DNA of 64,000 bases from DASSUW01 sp963740605. Its GTDB lineage: Bacteria; Actinomycetota; Thermoleophilia; Solirubrobacterales; Solirubrobacteraceae. The notes beneath the pieces are model-generated. The model saw only the letters and a program-made list of their open reading frames with translations. It was not told the DNA's origin and ran no database searches. Shown one piece after another: positions 27,392-36,200 of the stretch (its first letter is position 1; every line of letters starts with the position of its first letter). The stretch spans positions 1,364,001-1,428,000 of the forward strand of contig CAVUFC010000022.1 of assembly GCA_963740605.1 (NCBI GenBank), given 5' to 3'. The position numbers and the translations under genes are program-made.

Positions 27392-27835
27392 TCAGGTCGT
27401 GCGGATGATCAGCACCGAGCAGGGCGCGTGGTGCGAGACCTTGTTCGGCACCGAGCCGAGCAGGAACCGCTTGGCGCCGGTCATGCCCTTGTTGCCGACG
27501 ACGATCAGGTCGGCGTTGCGCTCTTCGGCGACGTCGAGGATCGCGTCCGCGGGATCGCCCTCGCGGGGGTAGGTCTGCACCTTCACGCCGGCCTCCTCGA
27601 CGCGCTCCGAGGCGTCCCGGAGCGTCGCTTCGACGTCCTCGCGCGGGTTGACCATCCACTGCATGTCCTCCGGCGCCTGGCGTGACTCCTCGCGCAGCCG
27701 CTGGTTCGACACCGGCTCATAGGCCGACACGAGCTCGATCGAGCTCCCGCACAGCTTCGCCAGCTCGATCGCCTCGCGCACCGCTTCGCCGGCCGTCTCG
27801 GACCCGTCGGTGCCCACCACGATCGTCTGGAACAT
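27392..27835 (-). CDS. Universal stress protein, UspA family
   Basis: 147 aa, a single Usp domain. The N-terminal strand is TIVVGTDGSETAGEAV, and the ATP-binding signature near the end reads GNKGMTGAKRFLLGSVPNKV with APCSVLI, so it is of the nucleotide-binding type. Role in stress survival by family inference. It lies downstream of two other small stress-type genes on the same strand. Confidence 0.9.
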   Translation of the reverse strand: MFQTIVVGTDGSETAGEAVREAIELAKLCGSSIELVSAYEPVSNQRLREESRQAPEDMQWMVNPREDVEATLRDASERVEEAGVKVQTYPREGDPADAILDVAEERNADLIVVGNKGMTGAKRFLLGSVPNKVSHHAPCSVLIIRTT

Positions 27836-27897
27836 GCCGTCTCCCTGGTCGACTACGGCGCGCGATCATAGTCACGGCCAAGGGCCGCGCACGCCGG

Positions 27898-27981
27898 TCA
27901 GAGCTTCGTGAGCGCGATGATCATGCCCGCGACCACGAACACGACGATCGCTACCTGGGTCCAGAACCAGAAGCGATTCAG
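27898..27981 (-). CDS. Possible 27-aa single-span membrane peptide with a CTG start
   Basis: The frame reads (M)NRFWFWTQVAIVVFVVAG and ends ALTKL: an aromatic N-terminus, one hydrophobic helix and a basic end, the typical look of a small membrane protein. No ATG, GTG or TTG precedes the helix. A CTG at 27979-27981 overlaps the TGA stop of the upstream gene (CTGA), and GAAGG lies just before it, so it could be translated by coupling. Alternatively this is a chance hydrophobic frame. Confidence 0.4.
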   Translation of the reverse strand: MNRFWFWTQVAIVVFVVAGMIIALTKL

Positions 27982-28415
27982 ACCTTCGCCCCCGCCCGCG
28001 AGCGCGCCGTCACGGTTGTGACAGGCAGTCCGAGGCCCGCCGCCTTGCTCGGCAGGTCCAGTTTCAGCCATTTCGAGACGAGTGTCGGCAACGTGGAGAT
28101 GATGAGCTCGTCGAAGCCGTGGAGGTTGATCGCGTCCTGGATCGCGGCCAGCGGCTCGGGCACCCCGATCATGGCATCGACAGGCCCGCCCGCCGCCTCC
28201 TCGAGCAGCGGGATCGCGAGCTCGATCGTGGTCTCGGCCTCGCTTTCCGACTGATCCTCTGGATCCACGAGCTTGTGCAGGCCGTGGGTCGCGTTGGGCA
28301 CCAGCAGGGTGAACTCGCACCCACCTCTGGCCGCGCGCTCCCGCACGGCGTCAATCAAAGCTGGCGTCGCGGCGGTCTTGTTGGCCACCACCAGGACCCG
28401 GGCGAGAGACTCCAT
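27978..28415 (-). CDS. Usp-like alpha/beta protein of unknown role
   Basis: 145 aa. The N-terminus is strand-helix (RVLVVANKTAATPALIDAVR), followed by CEFTLLVPNATHGLHK, an acidic segment and a conserved-looking HGFDELIISTLPTLVSKWLK near the end. The layout resembles small Usp-like/HUP-type proteins common in actinobacteria, but the ATP-binding glycine motif of UspA is missing. It is probably a stress-related gene together with the Usp at 27392. A GGGAG precedes the ATG. Confidence 0.7.
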   Translation of the reverse strand: MESLARVLVVANKTAATPALIDAVRERAARGGCEFTLLVPNATHGLHKLVDPEDQSESEAETTIELAIPLLEEAAGGPVDAMIGVPEPLAAIQDAINLHGFDELIISTLPTLVSKWLKLDLPSKAAGLGLPVTTVTARSRAGAKV

Positions 28416-28615
28416 CGGCGCTCCCTTCTTCGACAGGCCGGAGCTTGCGTATCGATTGTCGCAAAGCAGACGTCCCGGAGTCGAGGGAACGTCGCCTCGC
28501 GTCCGTCTTCGTGTCTACGCTGCTCGTCGGGTGTCGCCCTGGGCGCCCTTTCCCCCCTCCCCGTCTAGCGGCGGCACCCACCGTTCAACTGACGGCCGGC
28601 GCGGCTGCGGTCCCG

Positions 28616-29620
28616 TCAGTTCGCGGACTGAGGATCCGGTTGCCAGGCGCCCGCGCCGAGGTCCTCGAACGCGCGCACCACGTCGGGGTCGAACTGCGCG
28701 CCGGCGCCGCGCCGGATCTCGTCGGCTGCCGCCTCGACCGTCCACGACTCCTTGTACGGGCGCTCGTGGACGAGCACGTCGAACACGTCGGCGACATGGA
28801 CCAGCCGACCCTCGAGCGGGATGTCGGTGCCGCCGAGCCCGTCGGGATAGCCGGTGCCGTCCCAGCGCTCGTGGTGGGACCGGACGGTCCGCTCCGCGGC
28901 CCGCAGCAGGTCGGACTCTCCGCCGGCGAGCACGCGCGCGCCCAGCACCGCGTGGGTCTTGACGACCTCGAACTCCTCGCGGGTGAGGCGCCCGGGCTTG
29001 AGCAGGACGGTGTCGGGGATCGCGATCTTGCCGAGGTCGTGGAGCGGCGCGACCTCGCGGATCAGCCATACCGTCCGGTCCTCGTGGCCGAGGTGGCGGG
29101 CGAGCCGGGCGGCCAGCTCGCCGACCCGCTGCGTGTGCTCGTGCGTGTTGTCGTCGCGGTACTCGGCAGCGAGCGCGAGCCGGCGCAGGGTGTCGAGCGC
29201 CGCCTGGTCGTCGTGGCGCCGCCGCGCGACGGCCTGGGCCGCGACCACGGCCTCGAGCTCGGTCTGGCGGGCACGCAGCGCGCGGCGCTCGACGATCGCC
29301 CGCAGCCGCGCCGCGGCGACGCCGTCGAAGGCGCGGCCCGCGTCGACGAGATCCTCGACCGCGATGACCTCCGGCCCCATCTCCAGCTCGAGCGGGTCGA
29401 GTCGTTCCCGCAACGACGCCGCGTTGCCGCCGATCGCGATCACCGCGGCGGGCGGATCGGCGGCCACGACCGCCACGACGTCCGCGGGATCGCCCGTGCA
29501 GGCGGCCGCCACGGCACCCGCCGCGCCCACCGCAGAGCGCAATGCACGGACCGCAGCGCGGTCGTCACCAGCCAACAGCAGTCGCATCCCGGCGAGGGCG
29601 TCCATAATCGAGGGCATCAT
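28616..29620 (-). CDS. HD-GYP domain phosphodiesterase with N-terminal receiver-like domain
   Basis: Up to 334 aa. The C-terminal HD-GYP domain has HDLGK (His194-Asp195) and HHERWDGTGYPDGLGG (GYP at 257-259), so it should hydrolyse cyclic di-GMP or a related dinucleotide. Residues 12-100 look like a receiver fold (MRLLLAGDDRAAVRALRSAV), but the phosphoacceptor Asp is not seen (VIAIGG), so it is a pseudo-receiver. A helical linker joins the two. Starts at 29620, 29605 or 29587 are possible; the domain itself begins at the last. The first start overlaps the start codon of the divergent kinase gene. Confidence 0.85.
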   Translation of the reverse strand: MMPSIMDALAGMRLLLAGDDRAAVRALRSAVGAAGAVAAACTGDPADVVAVVAADPPAAVIAIGGNAASLRERLDPLELEMGPEVIAVEDLVDAGRAFDGVAAARLRAIVERRALRARQTELEAVVAAQAVARRRHDDQAALDTLRRLALAAEYRDDNTHEHTQRVGELAARLARHLGHEDRTVWLIREVAPLHDLGKIAIPDTVLLKPGRLTREEFEVVKTHAVLGARVLAGGESDLLRAAERTVRSHHERWDGTGYPDGLGGTDIPLEGRLVHVADVFDVLVHERPYKESWTVEAAADEIRRGAGAQFDPDVVRAFEDLGAGAWQPDPQSAN

Positions 29621-30920
29621 GGCGGACGACAGCGATGACCCGCGACTCGGTTCGGTGATTGCCGGCTACCGAATCGAGGAACGGATCGGCCGGGGCGGCA
29701 TGGGTGTCGTCTACCGGGCTGAGCACATCAACCTCCAGCGCCGCGCCGCCATCAAGATCATCGCGCCCGATCTTGCGGAGTCCGCCGGCTTCCGCGAGCG
29801 CTTCACGCGCGAGGCGCGGATCGCCGCCGCGCTGCAGCACCCGAACATCGTCACCGTCTACGACGCCGGCGAGGTCGACGGCACGCTGTACCTGGCGATG
29901 CAGTACATCAAGGGCGAGGACCTCTCCGCCGTGCTGATGCGCGAGGGGCGCCTGCGCCCCTACCGCGCGATCGACGTCTGCCGCCAGGTCGCTTCCGCCC
30001 TCGACGCCGCGCACGCGATGGGCCTGATCCACCGCGACGTCAAGCCCGCGAACGTGCTGATCGAGGGACGCACGGCGTTTCTCACCGACTTCGGGCTCAC
30101 CAAGCGCCTGGACGGCACGCACGCGCAGATCACCCGGGTCGGCGACGTGGTCGGGACGATCCACTACGTCGCCCCCGAGCAGATCGAGGGCCGCAAGGTC
30201 AGCGCGCGCTCGGACGTCTATTCGCTCGGCTGCCTGCTCTACCACTGCCTCTCGGGCACGGTGCCGTTCGCCCGCGACACCGACGTCGCGGTGATCTACG
30301 CCCACTTGTCGGAGGAGCCGACGAAGCTGATCGAAGTCCGGCCCGACCTCCCCGAGGGCCTCGACGCCGTCGTCGCCAAGGCGATGGACAAGCGGCCCGA
30401 CCGGCGCTTCCCCAGCTGCGGGGACATGATCTCGGCCGCCCGCGCCGTGCTCGACGCCGCCGGGCCGCTCGGCGACACCTCCCCGCCCCGCCACAGCACC
30501 GGGCTCGGCGCTGCGATCGCCCAGCCGTCGCAGGAGGTCCGCGACGCCGCCGCGGCCGCCCGCCGCCCGCGCGTGCTGCTCGGCGGGCTCGACGATCACA
30601 CGAGCGCCGTCGCGCGCGTCGCACTCGGCAGCCACGTCGATGTGCTGGAAGCGCCGGTGGAGGCGACCGTCGACCGCGCCCGCGAGGAGCGGCCCGATCT
30701 GGTGATCGTCGACTGGGGCGGCGCGGGCGGGATCGCCGACCTGCGCGCGGACGCCCTGACGCGCGACGCCAAGGTCCTGCTGCTCGTCGACCACGGGAGG
30801 AGCCAGGGCCGCGACGTCGCGGCCGCGGGCGCCGACGAGCGCCTCGCCTCCCCGTTCTCCCCGCTGCAGCTGCAGGTGAAGCTGCGGCGCCTGCTGGGCG
30901 CCGAGGTCATCGGCGGGTGA
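29619..30920 (+). CDS. Ser/Thr protein kinase with C-terminal receiver-like domain
   Basis: 433 aa. The Hanks-type kinase is complete: glycine loop GRGGMGVVY (24-32), Lys46 in AIKII, HRDVKPAN with catalytic Asp140, DFG at 157-159 and APE at 185-187. No transmembrane segment or PASTA repeat is present, so it is cytosolic. Residues about 315-433 resemble a receiver (RVLLGGLDDH, PDLVIVDWGG, KVLLLVDHG), but the conserved Lys is replaced (ASPFSP). The 5' end overlaps the start of the divergent HD-GYP gene by two bases. The stop overlaps the MobA-like gene. Confidence 0.9.
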   Translation: MADDSDDPRLGSVIAGYRIEERIGRGGMGVVYRAEHINLQRRAAIKIIAPDLAESAGFRERFTREARIAAALQHPNIVTVYDAGEVDGTLYLAMQYIKGEDLSAVLMREGRLRPYRAIDVCRQVASALDAAHAMGLIHRDVKPANVLIEGRTAFLTDFGLTKRLDGTHAQITRVGDVVGTIHYVAPEQIEGRKVSARSDVYSLGCLLYHCLSGTVPFARDTDVAVIYAHLSEEPTKLIEVRPDLPEGLDAVVAKAMDKRPDRRFPSCGDMISAARAVLDAAGPLGDTSPPRHSTGLGAAIAQPSQEVRDAAAAARRPRVLLGGLDDHTSAVARVALGSHVDVLEAPVEATVDRAREERPDLVIVDWGGAGGIADLRADALTRDAKVLLLVDHGRSQGRDVAAAGADERLASPFSPLQLQVKLRRLLGAEVIGG

Positions 30921-31459
30921 CCGCGATCGTCGCCGTGCTCGCCGGCGGGCGCGGACGGCGGATGGGCCGGCCGAAGGCACTCGTGGAGCTCGACGGCATC
31001 CCGCTGATCGCCCACCCGCTGGCGGCCGCCGCGGCCGCGGGCCTCGAGGCGGTGGTGATCGCGAAGGCGGGCACAGAGCTGCCGGCGCTCGACGTGCCGG
31101 TGTGGCAGGAGCCCGACGAGCCGGTGCATCCGCTGCTCGGGATCGTCACGGCACTCGAGCGCGCGGACCGCGCGGTCGTGGCGGTCGCGTGCGACCAGCC
31201 GTTCGTGACGCCCGAGCTGCTGGCGCGGCTGGCGGCCGGACCTGAGGCGGCCGTGCACGTCGGCGAGCGGGTCGAGCCGATGCCGGCCCGCTACGAGCCC
31301 GCCGCGCTGCCGGTGCTGCGCGCGGCGCTGGCGAGCGAGGCGTCTTTGCGAGCAACGCTGGCCCAGCTCGCGCCGGTGGCGATGGCGCGCGAGGCGCACG
31401 AGATCGCGAGCGTGAACACGCCCGAAGAGCTGGCGGCAGCGGAGAGCCGGCGTGGCTGA
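30917..31459 (+). CDS. MobA-like nucleotidyltransferase (molybdenum cofactor guanylyltransferase type)
   Basis: 180 aa. The N-terminal nucleotide-binding motif LAGGRGRRMGRPKALVEL is characteristic of MobA/MocA proteins, and VACDQPFVTPELLARL carries the metal-binding Asp. The family attaches GMP or CMP to molybdopterin; the choice cannot be decided here. GTG 30917 overlaps the kinase stop (GTGA), and its own end overlaps the next gene, so the three are probably co-transcribed. Confidence 0.85.
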   Translation: MTAIVAVLAGGRGRRMGRPKALVELDGIPLIAHPLAAAAAAGLEAVVIAKAGTELPALDVPVWQEPDEPVHPLLGIVTALERADRAVVAVACDQPFVTPELLARLAAGPEAAVHVGERVEPMPARYEPAALPVLRAALASEASLRATLAQLAPVAMAREAHEIASVNTPEELAAAESRRG

Positions 31460-32489
31460 CGTCGCGGTCATCGGCGGCGGGATCGCGGGCTCCAGCGTCG
31501 CGGCGCTGCTCGCCGAGGCCGGCGCCGCCGTGACGCTGTATGAGCGTGAGGAGATCGCCGCCGGCGCGTCGGGGCGCAACTCCGGCGTCATCCAGCATCC
31601 GATGGACCCGGTGCTGGTGCCACTGCATGAGGCATCGCTGAAGCTCTACGACGAACTCGACGGCTTCGAGTTGCCCGCCGAGCCGTCCGGGCTGCTGGTA
31701 GTCGGCAGCGACCCGGCAGCGCTCGCGGCCGATTGCGACGACGCCGCGGCGGCGTTCCCGGAGCTGGCCCCGGAGTTCCTCGAGGGCGCGGCGCTCCAGG
31801 CCGTCGAGCCGGCCCTAGCTGCAGACGTGTGCGCCTACCGCCTGCACACCGGCCGCCCCGTGCCGCCGGCCGCGGCGACGCGCGCCTGGGCGGAGCGGGC
31901 GCGGGCCGCCGGCGCGCGCGTGGTGATCGGCCAGAGCATCGCGGTCGAGCAGGCGCAGCGGGCGGCGGACGTCGTCGTGGTCGCGGCCGGGCCCTGGACC
32001 GCCGCCGCGCTCGGCACACCGGCCTGGCGCGGCGTGACGCCGCTCTGGGGCGTCGTCGCCCAGGTGCGGCTCGGCGATCCGCCGCGGCACACGATCGAGG
32101 AGGCCGGCGTCAAGGCGCTGACCAGCCCGGGCGGCGGGCCACCCTCGCTGTTCTCGATCGTGACCGCCGGCGAGAGCTCGGGAGTCGGGTCGACATTCAG
32201 CCCCGACGAGCCCGACGCGCAGGTGATCGCGCCACTGCTGCTCGAGCGCGGCGCGCGCTACGTGCCGGCGCTGAGAGACGCGCAGATCGAGGGCGTCCGC
32301 GGCTGCGCGCGGCCACTCTCTGCCGACGGCCGGCCGTGGCTCGGCCCGATCGACGACGACGTGTACCTGCTCACCGGCCACGGGCCGTGGGGCATATCGC
32401 TCGGGCCGGGTTCGGCGCAGATCGTCGCGGACATGGTGCTCGGGCGGCGCACAGTGATCGCGCCGGAGCTGGCGGCGACGCGCGCCTGA
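31452..32489 (+). CDS. FAD-dependent amine/amino-acid oxidase-type oxidoreductase (DAO family)
   Basis: 345 aa. The N-terminal dinucleotide-binding motif is VAVIGGGIAGSSVAALLAE with Glu near residue 32 (YEREE), followed by GASGRNSGVIQHP, typical of the DAO superfamily. The C-terminal DGRPWLGPIDDDVYLLTGHG is the family's second FAD contact. Substrate unknown (D-amino acids, glycine or a sarcosine-like compound are options). GTG 31452 overlaps the MobA-like gene by 8 bp. Confidence 0.85.
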   Translation: MADVAVIGGGIAGSSVAALLAEAGAAVTLYEREEIAAGASGRNSGVIQHPMDPVLVPLHEASLKLYDELDGFELPAEPSGLLVVGSDPAALAADCDDAAAAFPELAPEFLEGAALQAVEPALAADVCAYRLHTGRPVPPAAATRAWAERARAAGARVVIGQSIAVEQAQRAADVVVVAAGPWTAAALGTPAWRGVTPLWGVVAQVRLGDPPRHTIEEAGVKALTSPGGGPPSLFSIVTAGESSGVGSTFSPDEPDAQVIAPLLLERGARYVPALRDAQIEGVRGCARPLSADGRPWLGPIDDDVYLLTGHGPWGISLGPGSAQIVADMVLGRRTVIAPELAATRA

Positions 32490-32492
32490 CGG

Positions 32493-33173
32493 CTACTTGT
32501 CGTCGTCGTCGCGCTTGTTCGCGCGAATCACGGTGCGGTCGTCGCCGCTGCCGTAGATGTGGTAATCGAACCCGGCCTTCTCGACGAGCACGAAGGCCTC
32601 GCCGCGGCGCGAGTTGCCGGAGGTGTTGATGTACATGCCGCTGCGCGGGCCCGACGTGATCTCCGCGTAGGCGTGGCCTTCGACGGGCTCCAGCTTCTCG
32701 CCCTTGCGGAGCTTGATGTCCGAGAGATCCGACTTCGGCGTGGAAGTGGAACCCCCGGTGCTGCCGGTGTCATCGGCGGGCGTGCTGGACGGCATATGGA
32801 AGCCGACCACGAGCCGGTCCTTGCCGGTGCCGTAGACGTGGTACTCCTTGCCGTTCTTGCGCACCAGCACGAACGTCTGCCCGTTGCGGACGTTGCCGCT
32901 CGTGTTGATGAACATCCCCTCGCGCGAGCCCGACGTGATCTCGGCGTAGGCGTGACCGTCGACGTGCTCCATGGTCTCGCCGCTGCGGAGCTTGACGGCC
33001 ACATTGCCGTCAGTCGCCGCCGTCGTCGTCGTGACGTCGGTCCCCGCGTGGGAGGTGTCCGTCGCCGCCTGCGCGAGCGCAGCCTTGAACGCGCGAGTGT
33101 TCGCGGCGTCAGTTCGAGTGTCGGCGGCCGGCGTGGTGACGGCGTCGCCGGTCTGGGTCGGCAGGACCTTCAT
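32493..33173 (-). CDS. Unnamed protein with two tandem ~65-aa repeats
   Basis: 226 aa from ATG 33173, with GAGGGAG in front. The N-terminal 55 residues are Thr/Ala-rich with one helix (TRAFKAALAQAATDTS). Two copies of the same domain follow: VKLRSGETMEHVDGHAYAEI to VYGTGKDRLVVGF and IKLRKGEKLEPVEGHAYAEI to IYGSGDDRTVIRA. Shared features are GHAYAEITSG, G-M-(F/Y)-INTSGN and FVLV. They are separated by a Ser/Thr/Gly linker. No signal peptide is seen. It lies 46 bp downstream of the Ig-repeat gene on the same strand, so the two probably share a transcript. The domain is not one I recognise. Confidence 0.75.
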   Translation of the reverse strand: MKVLPTQTGDAVTTPAADTRTDAANTRAFKAALAQAATDTSHAGTDVTTTTAATDGNVAVKLRSGETMEHVDGHAYAEITSGSREGMFINTSGNVRNGQTFVLVRKNGKEYHVYGTGKDRLVVGFHMPSSTPADDTGSTGGSTSTPKSDLSDIKLRKGEKLEPVEGHAYAEITSGPRSGMYINTSGNSRRGEAFVLVEKAGFDYHIYGSGDDRTVIRANKRDDDDK

Positions 33174-33219
33174 CGGCTCCCTCGTTTCATCGGCAGCCGA
33201 GCGATGCGCTTGAACTGCG

Positions 33220-36200
33220 TCACTTCGGGAGCACGACCCTTGCGGTCGCATGCTTGCGCCACGACTTGCCGTGCCGCTTGCGCACGGTCAGCGTGATCGT
33301 CGTCCTGGCGGTGGCGTGGGCGAGCGAGGCGGCCATCCGGCGCAGCGTGCCGTCGCGGCCGACCCGGTAGGTCTTCTTGACGGTGCGCTTGTGCTTGCCG
33401 GACTTGAGCCTGATCTGCACCCGGTACTTGCCGCGGCCGACGGCGAGCGGGCGAAGATCGATCGACACGGTGCCGCTGGGGCTGCGGGCGGCGAGGATCG
33501 CGCCGACCATGCTGTCCGGGTTCTTCTTGCCGGCGAGGTAGACCGGCGCGGTGGCGGTGCGGAGCTTGACGGGCACCTTGCGCTCGACCAGCGAGAGGGT
33601 CGAGGTGAGCGCCCCGTTGCCGGCGACGTCGAGCGCCCGCACGGTCACCGTGCCGTACGCGACGTTGAACGTGCCGCCGCTCGGGACCGCCGTCCAGGCG
33701 CCGCCGTTGAAGCTGTACGCGAGCTGGGAGAGGCCGGAGAGCGCGTCGGCGCCGGACGCGTGGCAGACGTACCCGGTCGGCGCCGAGGCCGCGGCACAGG
33801 AGAGGGAGACCGTCGGGATCGTGCGGTCGACCTTCACCTGGGCCGTGACGGTCTTCAGGTTGCCGGCGCCGTCGATCGCCTTGAGCGTGAGCGTGTGGAC
33901 ACCGGTGGTAGTGACCGACACGGCGTGACCGGAGGTGACGGCGACCGGCGTCCCGCTGTCGGTGGCGAGCGTCAGCGTGCCGAGGCCCGACAGGCCGCCG
34001 TTGGCGACGGGCGTGCAGGAAGCGGCTGTCGTCCAGACGCTGGTGCAGGCGAGCGAGGCGGTCGGCACGGCGGTGTCGATCTTCACCGTGTCGGTGCGGG
34101 TCGACTCGTGCCCGACGTTGTCGGTGATCGTGGTCTCGATCGTGTGCTCGCCGTCGTCGGTGAGCGACACGTTCGCCGTCGCAGGATGGGCGTCGACGGT
34201 CACCACGGTCGTCGCGATGCCGGAGCCCGCGCCGTCGTCGCCGGTCATGGTGGCGCTGTACGGGGTGTTGATCCAGCCGGCGGGCGCCGCGGGCGTTGTG
34301 ATCTCCGGCGCCGTGAGATCGAGCTTGACGGTGTCGGTGCGCCAGACGGACTGGTTGCCGGCCATGTCGACCGCGCGCGTCTTGAGCGTGTGCGTGCCGT
34401 CGGTGTCGACCACGGCGGGGCCGCCGTCGGTGATTGCGCCGGTGTCGAGCTGCCACTGCATCTTGTCGATGCCGGAGCCGACGTCGGTGCCGGTCAGATC
34501 GACGCTGAGCGGATCGGAGAGCCAGCCCGTGCCGGGAGCCACCGTCGTGTTGACAGGAAGCGCGCGGTCGACGTGCAGGAAGCTCGTCTTGAACGGCGTG
34601 CCGTTGCCGGCGCGATCGAGCGCGCGGGTCCTGATCCGGAACGTCCCGTCGCCGGACACGTTGACGGTGTCGCCCTCGGCCGCGTTGACCACCGAGCCGC
34701 TGTCGATGATGTACTGCATCGACGCGACGCCCGACAGTGCGTCGCTCGCGGTCAGCGTGAACTGGGTCGAATTGGTCCAGTCCGTCGGGATGTCGGTGGT
34801 GTCCTGCGGAGCGCTCTTGTCGATCCTGACCCACTGCGGACGCCACGAAGAGGTGTTGAGCGCGAGATCGCGCGCCTGGGTCTCGACGTAGAACTCGCCT
34901 TCGTCCGTCAGCGAGAGGACGGAGTTCGCAGGGCGCGTGCTGACCACGCCGTCCTGTCGAACCAGCATGTCCTTCATGCCGGAGCCCGCGTCCGTGCCGT
35001 TGAGCGTCAGATCGACGTTCTCGTTGGTCCAGCCGGCCGGCGCGGCGGTGCTCGTGTCGAGCGGTGCCGTCGTGTCGTTGTTGAGCGCGATGTTGACGGT
35101 GACCGTGTCGGTCCGCCACGCGCTTTCGCGGCCCGCGGCGTCGATGACCTTCGTCTCGAGCGTATGCGCCCCGGCGCCCGACACCGTCGCAATCGACCCC
35201 GGCGCACCGCTCTGCTCGACGCCGTCCACACGCCACTTGACGAGCGCCAGGCCGGATTCGGCATCGGTGCCCGTGACGGCGACCGTGTAAGGGTTGGAGA
35301 CCTCGGGCGCGGGCGTCGTCGTCGTGTTCGTCGGGTCGACCTTGTCGATCTTGACGTTCTCGCTGCGCCAGCCGGAGGCGTTGCCGGCGGCGTCGATCGC
35401 GCGCGTCTCGAAGATGTGGGTGCCGTTGCCGGAGACGGTCGCCTGCAGCGGCGCGGCGCCGCGCGTGACAGGACCGCCGTCGACGCGCCACTCGACCCAG
35501 CGCAACCCGGATCCGGAGTCGGCACCGTTGAGCACGACCGCGTAGTCGGCGCCGCGCCAGCCCGGATCGGCGGTCGGGGTGGTGTTGTCCGGCGCCGTGC
35601 CGTCGATCTTGATCGTGAACACCTTCGGGGTGCTCGTGCGGCCCGCTCCGTCGGTGACGTAGGTGGTGAGGACGCGGTCGCCGTCGCCGTTGACGGTGAC
35701 CGTGGTCGAGGTCGCCGGGACGGTCTGGCCGGTGCCGTCGAGGTCGTAGGTGACCGAGGCGACGCCCGAGTGGGCGTCCGAGCCGGTGACGGTGATGCCG
35801 AGGCCGGCGCGCTGCCAGCCACCGGGCGCGGCCGTCTCGTCGGTCGGGTCGACCGTGTCGACCTTCACCGTGTGGTCATGCCACACGGAGACGTTGCCGG
35901 CGACGTCGAAGGCACGGGTGCGGAGGATGTGCGAGCCGTCGCCGATGATCTGCACGTCGGTGTCGTTGACGGCGCTGTGGATCGTGCCGCCATCGAGCTG
36001 CCACTCGATGTGGTCGACGCCCGACACCGGATCGACCGCGGAGACCGTCACCGTGCGGGTGTTCGGGGTCCAGTTGACGGTGCCGGAATCGGTGACGTCG
36101 CTGGGCGCGCTCAGGTCGATGCTGACGGTCTCGGCGCGCCAGGGCGAGGCGTTGCCGGCCGCGTCGACGGCACGGGTGATGAAGGTGTAGACGCCGGAGG

